From Diplonema japonicum (lineage: Eukaryota; Euglenozoa; Diplonemea; Diplonemida; Diplonemidae): a DNA stretch of 64,000 nt. The notes under the pieces are model-generated. The model was not told where the DNA came from, ran no database searches, and saw only the letters and a program-made list of their open reading frames with translations. The DNA is taken from positions 372,001 through 436,000 of the forward strand of contig OZ025674.1 of NCBI GenBank assembly GCA_964019335.1. Direction: 5' to 3'. Positions 33,064 to 44,756 of the stretch are shown one piece after another. Position 1 is the stretch's first letter. Every line of letters begins with the position of its first letter. A program made the position numbers and the translations under genes.

Positions 33064-33427
33064 ATGTCCTTCTCCCTATCTGATTTTCAAGAAAAAATGA
33101 AACCCCGTTTCCGGCAGGAGGGCGGTGGGGGCACGGACCCAGAGTCCCTGCCGCCCAATTCTGTCCGATCTCCTGATCTACGAAGTTTAACTGATATAAA
33201 GCCGCAAATACTTGGGGTGCCAATGTTTGGAGACCAGCATAGAGTCAGGAGGGTTAAGAGCTGGCTCCCAGTTCAAGAGGCCATTCGGCAAAACGGGACC
33301 GTTGGATTGTATGCAAGTAGGCCAAAGGTATTTAATGAGAGAAGAAAATGGGGGGAAATAAATTAATTAAAACATTAAACAGGAGCAATCCCGAAAGGAC
33401 AATAGTATTCCTGGATGCCTTTGGTGA
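33064..33427 (+). CDS. small gene, about 100 residues, probable intron
   Basis: ATG at 33064 follows an A-rich leader. The frame MSFSLSDFQEKMKPRF...VQEAIRQNGTVGLYASRPK is balanced sequence. I predict an intron at 33328-33382 (GTATTTAATG ... TTAAACAG, 55 nt, phase 0) and a final exon EQSRKDNSIPGCLW, giving 102 residues. Read-through would instead end 13 codons later at 33364-33366. The family is not recognised. The neighbouring small gene at 32417 has the same orientation. Confidence 0.5.
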
Positions 33428-33809
33428 GGGGAGAAGGGAAAAAAAAAAAAATCTCGTTAAAAAAAAAAAAAAAAGCTTTACTTGTGTGGATCTTGTCGCA
33501 CATAAGCACCAGGGGGGGTTTTTTTTTTTCTTCTTTTTTTTTCTTCTTCTTTTTGTTGTTTTAACAATATTATTGTCGAAACTAAAAACTAGTTGATGGC
33601 AGCGAAATGAGCTATTTTTTTTTTATTAGGTAAAAAAAAAAAATCCCGCTCGTGTGCACAAACAAATCCTCCCTCCGCTCTGAAGCCGGAATTAAAAAGA
33701 AGAAAAAAAAAAAAGAAAATTGTGAAAGACAAAAAGAAAATTGAAAAGCCGAAGGCTCAATGCGAATATGCATTATGCACTTGGTGGGGATGGTTTTTTT
33801 CTTCTTTTT

Positions 33810-33844
<35 letters not shown>

Positions 33845-34312
33845 GAAAGAGGAAAAAAAAAAGCCCATAAAATGAGTTTTTCTCCCTCACATAGCTTTAC
33901 TGCCAAGTTGGAAAACAAAAAACAAAAAAAAAAAGAGAAAATGAAAGGAGAAAAAAATAGAAGAAGAAAGCTAGTTAATATACTTCGAGAACCGAGGGGG
34001 GTTTAAACCTTCAAGACAACAAAAAATAAAGAAAAGAAAAAAAGGTTGGTGTACTCCACTTCTATGCTCCATTTTCTCTCTCTCTCTCTCTTTTTTTTTT
34101 TTTTTTTTTTTCAGTGAGCACCCCCATGCACACTGAAATTTTATCGAGTTTTTTTTTTTTTTTTTTGTTTGATATCCCAAAACCCGAATGAAAGGAAAAA
34201 AAAAAAAAAAAAAAGAAGGAAAAAAAAAGGGGGAGGGGAAAGAAAAAAGAAAAAGAAAAAAAGGGAGGGTGAAACACCGCAAAACTACCTTTTTGTATGA
34301 AATTTTTGTTCA

Positions 34313-34346
<34 letters not shown>
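33428..34346. other. intergenic homopolymer-rich DNA
   Basis: Long A and T runs (T run of about 36 at 33805-33840), a CT repeat at 34076-34092, and short balanced pieces. No gene. Confidence 0.6.
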
Positions 34347-34349
<3 letters not shown>

Positions 34350-34977
34350 TTAATTCGAGCCGGGTTTTCAAGGGTGGGAGTGAAAATAATATTTCACTTT
34401 ATATCACGCTCAACATTACATTCACTCCCAGCTTATAATTATGTCACTCCTGCACCTATTTTAAGCCAAACTCCCTAGAAACACAGAAAACTATGGGATT
34501 ACACGTCTCGGGGGAGCTAGTCAGTCTGCTCAACCCATCCCAGAATCAAGATTCTGCAGTGGGCCCCCGCATCCACCATACATGCAACCTCAGATGGTTC
34601 CGGCGTAGCGATGCGCAGGATAAGCCTCGACATCAACATTAATGTTAAGACTGACGAGAATTGGTAACTTGAAATCCCTTTGTAGCTTGTAATACCCAAC
34701 CTTTTTTGCTGCCTCTCAGTTTTGATTTCTTCTTGTAACCTGTGCCCTGCACCTGTAACCTCCCACCCTTTCAAACCCGGCTCTTATTAAATAAAACAAC
34801 ATATTAAATGAAAATAAGTGCATTATTTCACTTGTGGTGGCGGGTTTAACTCGAAATTATTACTACACTCGCTTCGCTCGTGAAGTAAGAACCTCTCTCG
34901 TTAAACCCCCTGCCACCACGCGTGAAATAATGCAACATCTTATTTTCATTTAATAAATAGTTATTTTTTTTTCTACT
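34347..34977. mobile_element. E1 copy 2
   Basis: The left end (ATTTAATTCGAGCCGGGTTT, then TCAAGGGTGGGAG) is matched inverted at 34762-34797 (CTCCCACCCTTTCAAACCCG...). The hairpin module follows at 34803-34975, with arms TTAAATGAAAATAAG ... CTTATTTTCATTTAA around CACTCGCTTCGCTCGTGAAG. The interior (about 34440-34650) differs from copy 1 and lacks the tRNA-like segment. Confidence 0.7.
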
Positions 34978-35068
34978 GCACTTGGCAATACTATGTGCAA
35001 AAAAAAAAAAAAAAAAAAAAAAAAAGAAAAAAAAAGGGAGGAAAAAAAATCCTGCCCCACGACCTGAC

Positions 35069-35101
<33 letters not shown>

Positions 35102-35103
35102 TT

Positions 35104-35205
35104 GCAAGAACGAGACTTGTCTAAACAAAAAGGGGAACGTTGGCAACGTGTTTCGGGTTGACAAACTTCTCCAGGTTTTACCCGGCACGTACAACGGCCA
35201 GTTCT
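35104..35205 (+). repeat. R1 dispersed repeat
   Basis: Begins GCAAGAACGAGACTTG after a T run and matches 20488-20605 closely, with a short deletion near the start. Confidence 0.8.
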
Positions 35206-35740
35206 TCTTTATTTTTTTTATATTGAGTCATTATGTACCCCTGTGGGCACTCGTGCAAATGGTCCCAATTGGCAGATTTTGCGTAGTAGTTTTGCGTTGT
35301 GCAGGGTGCCCCCACCGGCTTCCTTTAAATCATCGAGTTTCTTTTCTTTTCTTTTCTTCCCCCCCCCCCCCCCCTTCTTCAAATCGAGGAGCTAAACACT
35401 GTTTGTTATTCACATAAAATTTCAAAAAAAAAAGAAGAATTTTTTTTCTCGCCTAAAACTTCCTATTTCTAACACCCAACAAACAAAGCTGTGTTCGGAC
35501 TGTGAAAACCATCATGCCGCTCCAGTCTTGGGGCACGGGTACGTGAGGGTGGGGGGAGGGGGGGGGGGGGGAAGAACGCAAAAAGCTTTTCTTATAGTTA
35601 TTCAGAAATAAATCTTAAAAAAAAAAGAAAAAAAGAAAGAAAGCAATGTCAGAAAAGAGAGGGAAAGATTATTCTGTCTCCCCTAGAACAGAATAAAGAC
35701 ATGGGGGTGGAGCCCCTGCATTCAATTCTTAGCAAACACT

Positions 35741-35779
<39 letters not shown>

Positions 35780-37208
35780 AGAAGTCACAATGACTTTCAA
35801 AAACAAACAAATGAAGGATCTATATAATTTTTACAAAATAAAGTATAAAAAAGAAAAAGAGAAAAAAAAAAAAAAAAAAACAACACACACGACACGCGAA
35901 TTTAGATTTTCCACCAAAACACTTTTGTTCATGGACACTTGCAAATTTCATATCCACCAGAACGATTTTCAAATATTTATGCCCATCATCCACGCTTCTT
36001 TGATTTATTTCTTTGAGCTCTGTAGACCCAGCCTTAGTCAATCTTTCCCCCTTTTTTTTGCCTCAATCATTTCCTATCCAGCGCGCGAAAAAAGAAAAAA
36101 AAAAAAAAGAAAAAACGAAAATGCAAAAGGTACCATGAAACGTTGCCGTGTTAGTTGTTTTCTTATAAAAAAGATTTAAAAAAAAGAAGAAGAAAAAAAA
36201 AACATGTTCTTCCCCCCCCCCCCCCCAGGTGTTCTTCTGTGCTTCTGTTCCCTTCCCTTTTTCTCTATGTCTAAGACTACAGTGTAAGCACTTCTCAACA
36301 GCACCCGGGGTAAGCCGGGGTTGCAAAAGAAAAACACTGTATACCTATCCCCTCCTTGTTATTCTTCTCACTGAAGGGAAGAACCCCCTACCTATCCCTC
36401 TTTTATTTGGTGGTGAAAGCATTTAACCCAAACTGAACTCTTCTAACCCTTTTATTTTTTTTTTTTTTTTTTTTTTTTTTTTGGTTAGCTTATGGAGGAA
36501 AACAAAACAATACAAAAAAAAAAAAAAAAAAAAAAAAAATGCCCAGCCCTACAGGTAAAGAATTTTTTTCCCCCCTTCCCCCTTTCCCCTTCATTGTGAT
36601 CAATTTTCTCGCATTTTAAAAATAATTGGCTATTTTTTTTTTTAATTATTCTATGGCTGGTCTTTGCAAAGCGGCCCCACCACACCTGGTAAACACATCT
36701 GATTTATTATCAACGAAAGTAATGAGTCTAAATTGACGAGTTAAGTTATGGCTCAACTGGCGTAAAAAAATTAAGTAGTTTTATTGCTGGGGAAATGGGA
36801 GGGGGCTTTCTTTTTAAACTTTTACATTTCATCTTCTATGGAAGCACACTTCTTTCTTTTTTTTGAATTGGGCTTTTTTTTTTTTTTTTTTTCTTTCTCT
36901 CTTTCTTTTCTCTTTCTCTCGCCCCTATTTAAACTAAATTACCTAAACCAACAACAACAAAAAAGAACGGGAGAAAAAAAAAAGAGGGGCATGGTTCTTG
37001 CAGGAAAGGGTTCGACGAAGGGCTCCTTAAACTGGTACTTTTTTTTTTTTTTTTTTTTTTTGAACACCTACGATTTATTTCTCAGCGATGGCCCCAAGGC
37101 TTAAACCCCCTGACAGTGGTTTTAAACGACCTTACTGGGGGCCGTAAAAAAAGACCTGAAAGCCATCTGAGGGGGGAAAAAAAAAGGTGGTCTATTTCCC
37201 TTTTTTTT
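35206..37208. other. intergenic DNA
   Basis: Homopolymers and short mixed islands. 36725-36785 carries ATGGCTCAACTGGCGT and AAGTAGTTTTATT, related to the inverted-repeat family at 44.76 kb. No gene is supported. Confidence 0.5.
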
Positions 37209-37210
37209 TT

Positions 37211-37320
37211 GATGGAACAAGTAAACAAATTTTTGAAAAGAATTGTTATTGCAAAAAGAGTAGAGGCAGTTTATCCGTTTGTCCCTACTGTAGGTGAAAA
37301 CGGCTTGCACAAACAAATGG
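37211..37320 (+). repeat. R2 dispersed repeat
   Basis: GGAACAAGTAAACAAATT ... GAATTGTTATTGCAAAAAG ... GGTGAAAACGGCTTGCACAA, beginning at a T run. It is nearly identical to 45244-45342, and a diverged copy is split by the element at 49.03-50.05 kb. Confidence 0.8.
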
Positions 37321-39683
37321 CTGGCACAAACAATTTCAGAAAAGAAGAGAAAATGGAGGATTTTTTTTTCTTGAAGATGACTTTCTATGGGAAGCAAATC
37401 AAATGACTAGAATCACAGAAAAAGATTTCCCTTCCCTCCCTGTAATGGAGCTTGATCTCAAAATGACTAAAAGGGATATCCCACCTCCCCTTCTCTTTCT
37501 ATATATGTTTATTTTCTTTTTTTTTTTTTTTTTTTTTTTTTTTCGTTCTTTCTTTTTTTTTTTTTTTTTCGGTTTCCTCTGTTTCCAGAAATACATATCT
37601 ATTTTTCTCTCCCTACCGTGGTTTCTCTTTATTTCATTAGCCCCCCCCCCCCCCCCTATATCTATCTTATATTTTCCTTGTGGTTTCTGAGTCCGGGTTT
37701 TTTTTGCACATTGGTGACCAGCAGGTCGTAACCTCCTAGATTTTAGCAAAAAGAAAAAATGGGGGGGGGTGCAATGTTTCCTTCTTCCTTTTATTTCTCA
37801 ACAGGTTTAGCATCCCTTCCCTTTTGCACACTGAAAACTATATCGAATTTCTCTTTTTTTTTTTTTCCTTTTTTTTTTGTGTTCTACGGATCCTATTCTA
37901 TTTTAGGCGAAACCTTTTTTTGTTAAGGGTTTTTTTTAAAAAAAAAAAAAAGACGTTTCGTTTTCTTTTTTTTTTTTTTTTTTTTTTTCTCCTGATAACT
38001 CGAAATGCTCGATTTTTGAGTATCTTGTTTTACAACAAAAAAAGAAAGAAAAAAAAAAAAAAAGGGACTGTTGGATCTACCCTGCCCCAATCTCTACTCT
38101 CCCCCCCTTTTTTTTGCAGGGGGGGCTAGGTCTCAGGTGTGCTACCACTTTTCCTGAAAGGCAAGAAAAGAAAAGCTGACATCTTCTCATTTCAAATGAC
38201 TTTTTTTTTTTTTTTTTTTTTCCTCTTCATATTGCAGCACGCGATTAACGCATTCTGGGCCGCCGTTTATGTACTTTGGACATGTCCCTCGTCGCTCTGG
38301 CTGAAGGATAAATAAATGACGGGGCCCTCTCACCGTACATGGTGAGAGGAGAATGCTATGCCGACGTACTGAGGGATTGGTGTTGGCGCAGTCTCAGAAT
38401 CAGTATGTTATCGGTTGTTGTTGGTTGCTGTTCATTTCTGAATCTTCCCCCCACCCACCCTTCTCGTTCTTCCAAAAAATATCTTTTTTGGGCTGGATGA
38501 GGGAGGCACCATTAAGCAAGAACGAAAGAAGATTTAAAAAAAAAAAAAAATGTTATCTCTGGGGTGGTAAAAAAAAAGTGGATTCGCTTCAAGACACTTC
38601 GAGGTTTTACTTCATTTATTGTTGTTGGCACTGTGTTGCCAGCCTTAAGCACGCTGAAGTAGGTTCACAGTGAAGGAACTTTCCCCCTTCAGTTTTTTTG
38701 AAAGGGGGAGGGGGGGGGGGGGGGGGGTGTGAAGAAAAAAAAGGGGGGAGGGGTTTTGAACCCTCTCCCTTTTCATCTTTCTCGTCTCTTTTTTTTTTTT
38801 TTTTTCCCCGACAGTTGCCATGAGCTTCACCACTCACGAGGATTTAGCATGAAAAAGTAATAATGCCCTTTGAGTGCGTGAAGTAATTTCAGAAGAAATA
38901 GAGAAAATATATTTACTTACTTATACACTTTTACCTATACACACATTTTGTCCTGGCTGCCTTTTATAAACTAAAATCTGCGTGACATTCCCCTCCTCCC
39001 TCCCCCTTTTTTTTTTCTTGATAGCTAAAAGTCATATCCTTTCTTTAACTTTACTATTGTTTCCCCTCGGAACCCGAAAGATTTTTGAAAGTTTATTTTT
39101 TTTTTTTGTGTTTAGAAAAAAAAGAGGGGGGGGGGAAGAGAAAACAAGAAAAGGGGGAAGGATAGTGTATCGACTGTCGGTTATCCCCTAAACGCCCAGC
39201 GGACGTTTTTTGTCCTTATTTCAAATTTTGCATTTTTTCATAAAAGTACTTTTTTTCGAGCACGGCATATTTGTTCACGGTTTAAACAAAAGCGAGGTAC
39301 TTTGAGCTCAAAGTTTCTTCCACGAACGGTCGTTTCGATTTTAAAAAAAAAAAAAACAGCGGGACCTGAACCTTTCCATTCCAGGGTTCAAAATTTTGGC
39401 TTGGGTTGGTACTGGTAATGGGATAACGCGAGCAACTGGACGGACAACAACTTCTACGTTTAGGGGTAAGTTTTATTTTTTACTGCTGTTAGGAGAAGGG
39501 GGCAAACTATAACCGCAAGTTTTTGGATGGAAAATCCTCCTTTGCGTTATTAGATGTGAATCAAAAAGAAACTGCCCGGGGGAAGAGAAGTAACTTCGAT
39601 ACCCCTCCTCCTTTAAGTCTTATCACTCGATTCATGTTACAAAAAGAAGAGAGAAAACGCTTTTTTTTTTTTTTTTTTTTTTT
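37321..39683. other. intergenic DNA with a 9-bp hairpin
   Basis: Homopolymer-rich. A balanced island at 38225-38420 contains a perfect hairpin, CCTCTCACC (38326-38334), loop GTACAT, GGTGAGAGG (38341-38349). Further islands at 38570-38650 and 39360-39600 yield no recognised gene. Confidence 0.5.
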
Positions 39684-39724
39684 GGCGATCCTGTCACATA
39701 CTGCAGGTTCCCTTCAAAGACATC
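39684..39724 (+). mobile_element. LINE-A 3' tail fragment
   Basis: GGCGATCCTGTCACATACTG and the following bases match the last 40 bases of LINE-A (9801-9840) with several substitutions. It lies between two T runs, an extremely short 5'-truncated insertion. Confidence 0.7.
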
Positions 39725-39887
39725 TTTTTTTTTTTTTTGTCGGTCTTTCTGTTCCCAACTGAGACACACTTTGACAAAACAGCGAAAACGGTGGTTAAGG
39801 GGGGGGGGGGGGGGGGGGAAATGTTAGAAAAATGGGGATCTATAAAAGTTTTAGTTTTCTTTTTTTTTTTTTATTATTTTTTTTTTT

Positions 39888-40035
39888 TTGAAAAGGAGGC
39901 GCGCTCATGCAAGAAGGTGAGATCACTGCGATCCATTGGCAGCGACCACGTCGGTGTTTTAGATAGAAGGGCCCTGTTTGCGTCGGGGCGGACTGAGAGA
40001 AGATACCAGAAAGAAAGGATTGGAAGATATAAACG
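39888..40035 (+). mobile_element. LINE-D fragment (ORF2 C-terminus)
   Basis: Between a T run and AT-rich DNA. The frame reads KKVRSLRSIGSDHVGVLDRR and ALFASGRTERRYQ, corresponding to LINE-B KRVHTLRSIGGTKAVIGWSR and AIFASTKTKYD, but too divergent to be the same element. It represents a further LINE subfamily. Confidence 0.65.
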
Positions 40036-40605
40036 TCAGCTAGTCACTTCGCTTCTTATTGTAGTGAATCTTTTTTACATGTTAAAAAATGGTACTCTCG
40101 AACTACCACTTTTCAAGGTATATATATAAGGCATTATCGAGTGTTCAGGGAAACTGAAAGATTTATCGAAATTCATCGAAATAAATCGCGGAAAGCTATG
40201 TATCACATCATTTTTTTCTTTTTTGACACCTCAGCATCTCTCTCTTTTTTTTTTTTTTTTTTTTTTTTCTTTTTGTTGTTGTCATTGTCCCGTGTAGCGT
40301 AGCAAGAATAGGGAGGAGGGAGGAGGGGGAAAAAAAAAGGGAGGGGAAAAAAAGAACCCTCCCCCCCCCCCCCCCCCCGGTTTCATGAGCGTCCTGCTCT
40401 GTACCCTTCCCTCTTTTTTTTTTTCCCCTCCTGTTTTCTTGGGTGGACAAAATGTACACCGTTTTTATTGTTCTTTTTTTTTTTTGTTCCTTCCCCTCTC
40501 ATTCTTTTGATGCGCACATGCCTTGATTTCTTAAAACAAAGAATCAAGAAAAAGAACAGGGGATGTTTTTTTCTTCTTCTTTTTTTCTTCTTCTTTTTCT
40601 TTTTT

Positions 40606-40888
40606 TATAACTCCAGTCAGATTTTCAAGGGTGGGAGGGTGAATATAATATTTCACATTATTTCACGCTTCACTTTATTTTCACGGCAGATTTCAGGCTT
40701 GTTTTGTTTAGGAAGAAGACAGGGGCAGAAATGAAAATTACTTTGCGAGTGAATATAAAGTACTTTATATTCACGCTTGCCCTATTTTCACTGCACAGCA
40801 AGGGGTCGGGGGGCGCAAACACGGCATGTCGGCGCGGGGCTGAACAACGCAGGCCGGACCTGAAGCGAAGTCGATATGGAAGCTGCTG

Positions 40889-40960
<72 letters not shown>

Positions 40961-41130
40961 GCAAACACGGAAAAGGAATCACCTAAGTGGTTACCACGCA
41001 GGCCCCTTGTTTGGAAACCCCGGTTCGAATCTGGGAATCTCACTTTTTACGTCACTCAAGGATCTGGTCCTCTCTCAACAGTAGGAGACCCGCTTCGCTC
41101 GTGAAGTCATATACTCCTTATTTTCACTGT
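40606..41130. mobile_element. E1 copy 3, internally deleted
   Basis: Starts ATAACTCCAGTCAGATTTTC as in copy 1, with the same palindrome and tRNA-like segment. It then jumps from CTCTCAACAG to GCTTCGCTCGTGAAGTCATA, losing the right inverted repeat. It is interrupted by a poly-A retroposon at 40825-40959. Confidence 0.7.
40825..40959 (+). mobile_element. poly-A retroposon with target-site duplication
   Basis: 64 bp of GC-rich sequence followed by about 71 A. It is flanked on both sides by the 11-bp direct repeat CGCAAACACGG (40814-40824 and 40960-40970), which occurs only once (as CGAAAACACGG) at the equivalent place in E1 copy 1. The source is unknown, perhaps a truncated mRNA end. Confidence 0.85.
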
Positions 41131-42176
41131 GAGAGTGGGAAAGGGGGGAAAAAAAAAAAAAAAAACGAGCAATTAAGATTTTCGATCACAGCCGGATTTA
41201 AAACCGAATTGCAGGCTGTCAATCGTAGTAGTTATTATAAAACTGTTGGGTCAAATTTAGCTTTTTTTTTTTTTTTTTTTTTTTCCCAAACCCTTCTTCT
41301 TTGTTCTCAAGTCCCGTTCGCTCGGTTGAAAAACTAGAAAAGAAAATTTCCTTCCCGCGCTTTTCATAGGTAAAAATTTAACCAAAGAAGCTTTTTTTTT
41401 TTTTTTCATGTTCAATCCGGATCTATGTAGAAGGGGTGGTCTTTTTTTTTTTAACACGAGATTTTTTTTACTTCCGGTGTTTTGGTGTTTTGTAATGGGC
41501 CGTCGTTACAAACTACCTCGTTTTCCTATCATAGTGTCTATTGGGTACTTTACCACGTTCTACCCCAGAAGTGAAAAATAAAGTGCTCCTGTATGTCTAA
41601 ATAGTGCGCCACAGACGATGGCAGGGAAAAGAGAGTTTCTTTCCTTTTTTTTTTTTTTTTCCCTTAAAGAAAAATGCCAGTTGTCATATTTAGTTGTACG
41701 CCCCTGTTTCAAAAAAAAAAAAAAAAAAAAAAAGAGGGAAATAGGCTTCCCCTTTCTGATCACTTTTTTTTTGTTGTTGTTCCAGTTTTTACGTAATAAT
41801 TTTTATCGAAAAAAAAAAATACACCCCCCCCCCAAATTTAACCACAAAAAAGGGGGGGGGGGGCAACCAAAAAGAAAGTTCTTTTTTTTGGAAAATATAT
41901 CTTTTATACCATGCTGTCAGAAACTATTGAATTATTATATCAGGGCATACAGGGAAGAAAAAAAGGGAAAAAAAGAAGACGAAAAACCGCGAACACGGCG
42001 CGCGAATTTGGATTTCCCCCTATTCTTTTTTTTCTTTTGTCAAATTCAGGTTGTAGCCAAACACTTTCTTACCGTGTACCTTGTAGTTTTCTCAAAAAAA
42101 AAAAAAAAAAAAAAAAAAGGGGAATATGTCCCTCTGATTATTGCAAAGCAGAGAGTAAAGCCGAAACAATTGACTA

Positions 42177-42207
<31 letters not shown>

Positions 42208-42799
42208 GTACTAGTTTAGTTGTAACTAGTTTTTCTATACTGAGTGTCTTTATTTATTTACTATTATTTTTTTTTTTTTCTATTCTTTATTTCAAAAAAA
42301 AAAAAAGAAAGAAAAAAAAAAAGAGGAAAAAAAAAAAGAAGAAGAATCCCCCTGCTCCTGTCAATGGCTCATTTTTTCTTACGGAAGAATAGAGCCACTT
42401 TCTTTACAAGCAAAAAAAAAGAAGAAAGAAAAAAAAAAATAAGGAAAGAAAAAAAAAAAAAAAACGAAGAAAAAAAAGAAAGAAATTTCAATACCCCGTA
42501 TCCTTCCTTGGCTCACAACATTATTTGAACATAAGAAAAAAAGAAGAAAAAAGGGGGGAAAGTAAAAAAAAAGAGGGGGAAATGAAGAAAAATAGCTACA
42601 GGTCATTATTTAACGGAATTGAAAGTTAAACAATGGCTCACTAGCCGGCGGGTAAGTAGTTTTATGTCATCCTTCGTGATTTGGTCACTCGCTGGTTCAT
42701 CCTTTCAAAAAAAAGAAAAACTGTAAAAAAGATTTTTTTTGAAGAACTTTTATGTGTAAATAATGAGGCTAGTGAAGAAACCACGAGGACGGATTTCTT

Positions 42800-42834
<35 letters not shown>

Positions 42835-43565
42835 CCGCACTGATGTGAACAGAAACTTTGTGTAATATATTACGCTTCAAAAAAAAAAAAAAAAAGTTTG
42901 GGTGTGCGATTAACAAGACAATGACAAATTACAGAATGCCCAAAAAAAGAGAAGAAAAAAAAAATAGTTCCATCACGCCTTGCCATCCCACCGTAGTAAT
43001 GAGTAGGGGGGGAGGGGGGGAGGAAGTCTTGGCAGGTACTACTACCTCCGGGTGAAAGATCAAGGGGTGGCATGAAATACCCCGGGATTGAGGAGGCTGA
43101 AGCCGGCCAGTGAAATGTGTTCCTCTTCCCTCCCCCCCCCCCTTTTTTTTTCCCCCACCATCTGTTAAAGACTTTTAAAAGAGGGGTTTTTTTTTGTTTC
43201 TAGGAGAACAAGGGAGCGCGTCATTCTAAGTTGGTTTTTTTTTTTTTTTTCTTTTTTTTTTCTCTCTCTCTTTTTTATTATAAAAAAAAAAAAGAGTTGC
43301 GCCCCGCTCTTGTCGAACAAGAAATCTATTGACTTTTTTTTTTTTGAAGCGTCCCAGCGCAAAGTCATAAGAGGCTATTTTTTTGTAGAGATTTCATAGT
43401 CTGAAAGAACACTGGTTGAAAGGCGTGAATGTTATATTCCAAGCAGACGGGTAAAGGAGGCAAAAGAAAAAAGAGAAAAGTTTAAAAAGTTTCCCCTCCA
43501 CCGTGATATCAAGTAATAGATCTTGTTGCCCCGTGTGAGAGAAGAGAAGAGAAGTTGTACGGGTG

Positions 43566-43597
<32 letters not shown>

Positions 43598-44042
43598 CTT
43601 TTTAGGAGGACATTTCCTCGCTGATGTTTTTTTATTTATTTTTTTTTTTTTGGGAATTATCGACCATTGATATTCCCTCCAATACTGTTAAACTATGAAG
43701 GGAAAAAAAAAAAAAAAAAAACAAAAAAAAATTAAAAAATAAAAAAAAGAAATCCCTACTGAAGAACGAAGAAAAGATTTTCGTTACAGCACAAAAAAAA
43801 TAAAAGAAAGTTACGAAATTTTAAAAAGAAAAAGAAGACGAGAAGTACATCTTTTGACGAGAATTTGGCGGAGAACACAAAAGGATTTTTTTTTTTATCG
43901 CCTACTTGACTTTACTTTACGCCCTGATGCAATAAAAGGGAGCTAACGTGTGAATGGGTGAAGTGGTCATGGATTGTTGTGTTTTTTTTTTTTTTCCTCA
44001 TTATTTCATTCAAAAAAAAGAGCACTATTAGTCACATCGGTT
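41131..44042. other. intergenic DNA
   Basis: Homopolymers, an R3-like piece at about 41495-41545 (GGGCCGTCGTTACAAACTAC), and a short inverted repeat at 42603-42640 (GGTCATTATTTAAC / GTTAAACAATGGCTC) related to the family at 44.76 kb. No gene. Confidence 0.5.
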
Positions 44043-44130
44043 GGTTGTACGTTCTGGGTAGAAACCTGAAGAAGTTTAAAACCCGTTACACGTTGCCAGC
44101 GTATCCCTTTTGTCTTGACGTTAAAGAAGA
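44043..44130 (-). repeat. R1 dispersed repeat, inverted copy
   Basis: Reverse complement of R1 with several substitutions (ACACGTTGCCAGCG, CCCTTTTGTCTTGACG), the only copy in this orientation. Confidence 0.7.
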
Positions 44131-44756
44131 CGATTTTTTTTTTTTAAATAATTTTTTTTTGTTCTATTTAACAGTATCGTTTGGCTGACATCATTAGAAA
44201 GTCAAAAAAAAAAAAAATCAGCCAAAAAAGAAATATTTCCAAAAAAGAGAAAGAAAAGAAAAGAAAAAAAAAAAAAAAAACGAAAGAAGAAAATCTCTTA
44301 AAAATTAGTGTCAATTACCGCCAAAAAGCATTAAGTAACTCAGTCAATACTTTTGTGAGGTGCCAAAAATTTTGCCATTGAGAAGCTACCAACGTCCTGA
44401 CAGTTCTAAAAAAAGAAATACAAAAAAGAAGAAAAAAAAAAGAAAATATCTTGAGGCAAGCAAATTGAAAGAAGTGAGAAGGTGCTTTAAAGCAGCGTGT
44501 ATCGATTTCACCCCTTTTTTTTTTTTTTTTGCTTTATATATTTATAGTATAGCAGCAACACAACAATCCACCAACAAAAAAAAGAAAAAGAAAAAAGAAA
44601 AAAACAAGACAAAAAAAAAATGAAAGAACTGTCAAGACAACCCAATTCTAACAAAGGGTCAGGGTAGGGGGAGGGGCATAAGGAAAGAAGAAAAAAAGTT
44701 TAAAAAAAAAAGATTTTTTTTTTTAATAAAAAGAGACACGATGCTCTTAAAAAATA

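Noticed and set aside
38326-38349. Hairpin as a rho-independent-type terminator
   Set aside because: A perfect 9-bp stem, but the organism is a eukaryote and no T run follows directly; function unknown.
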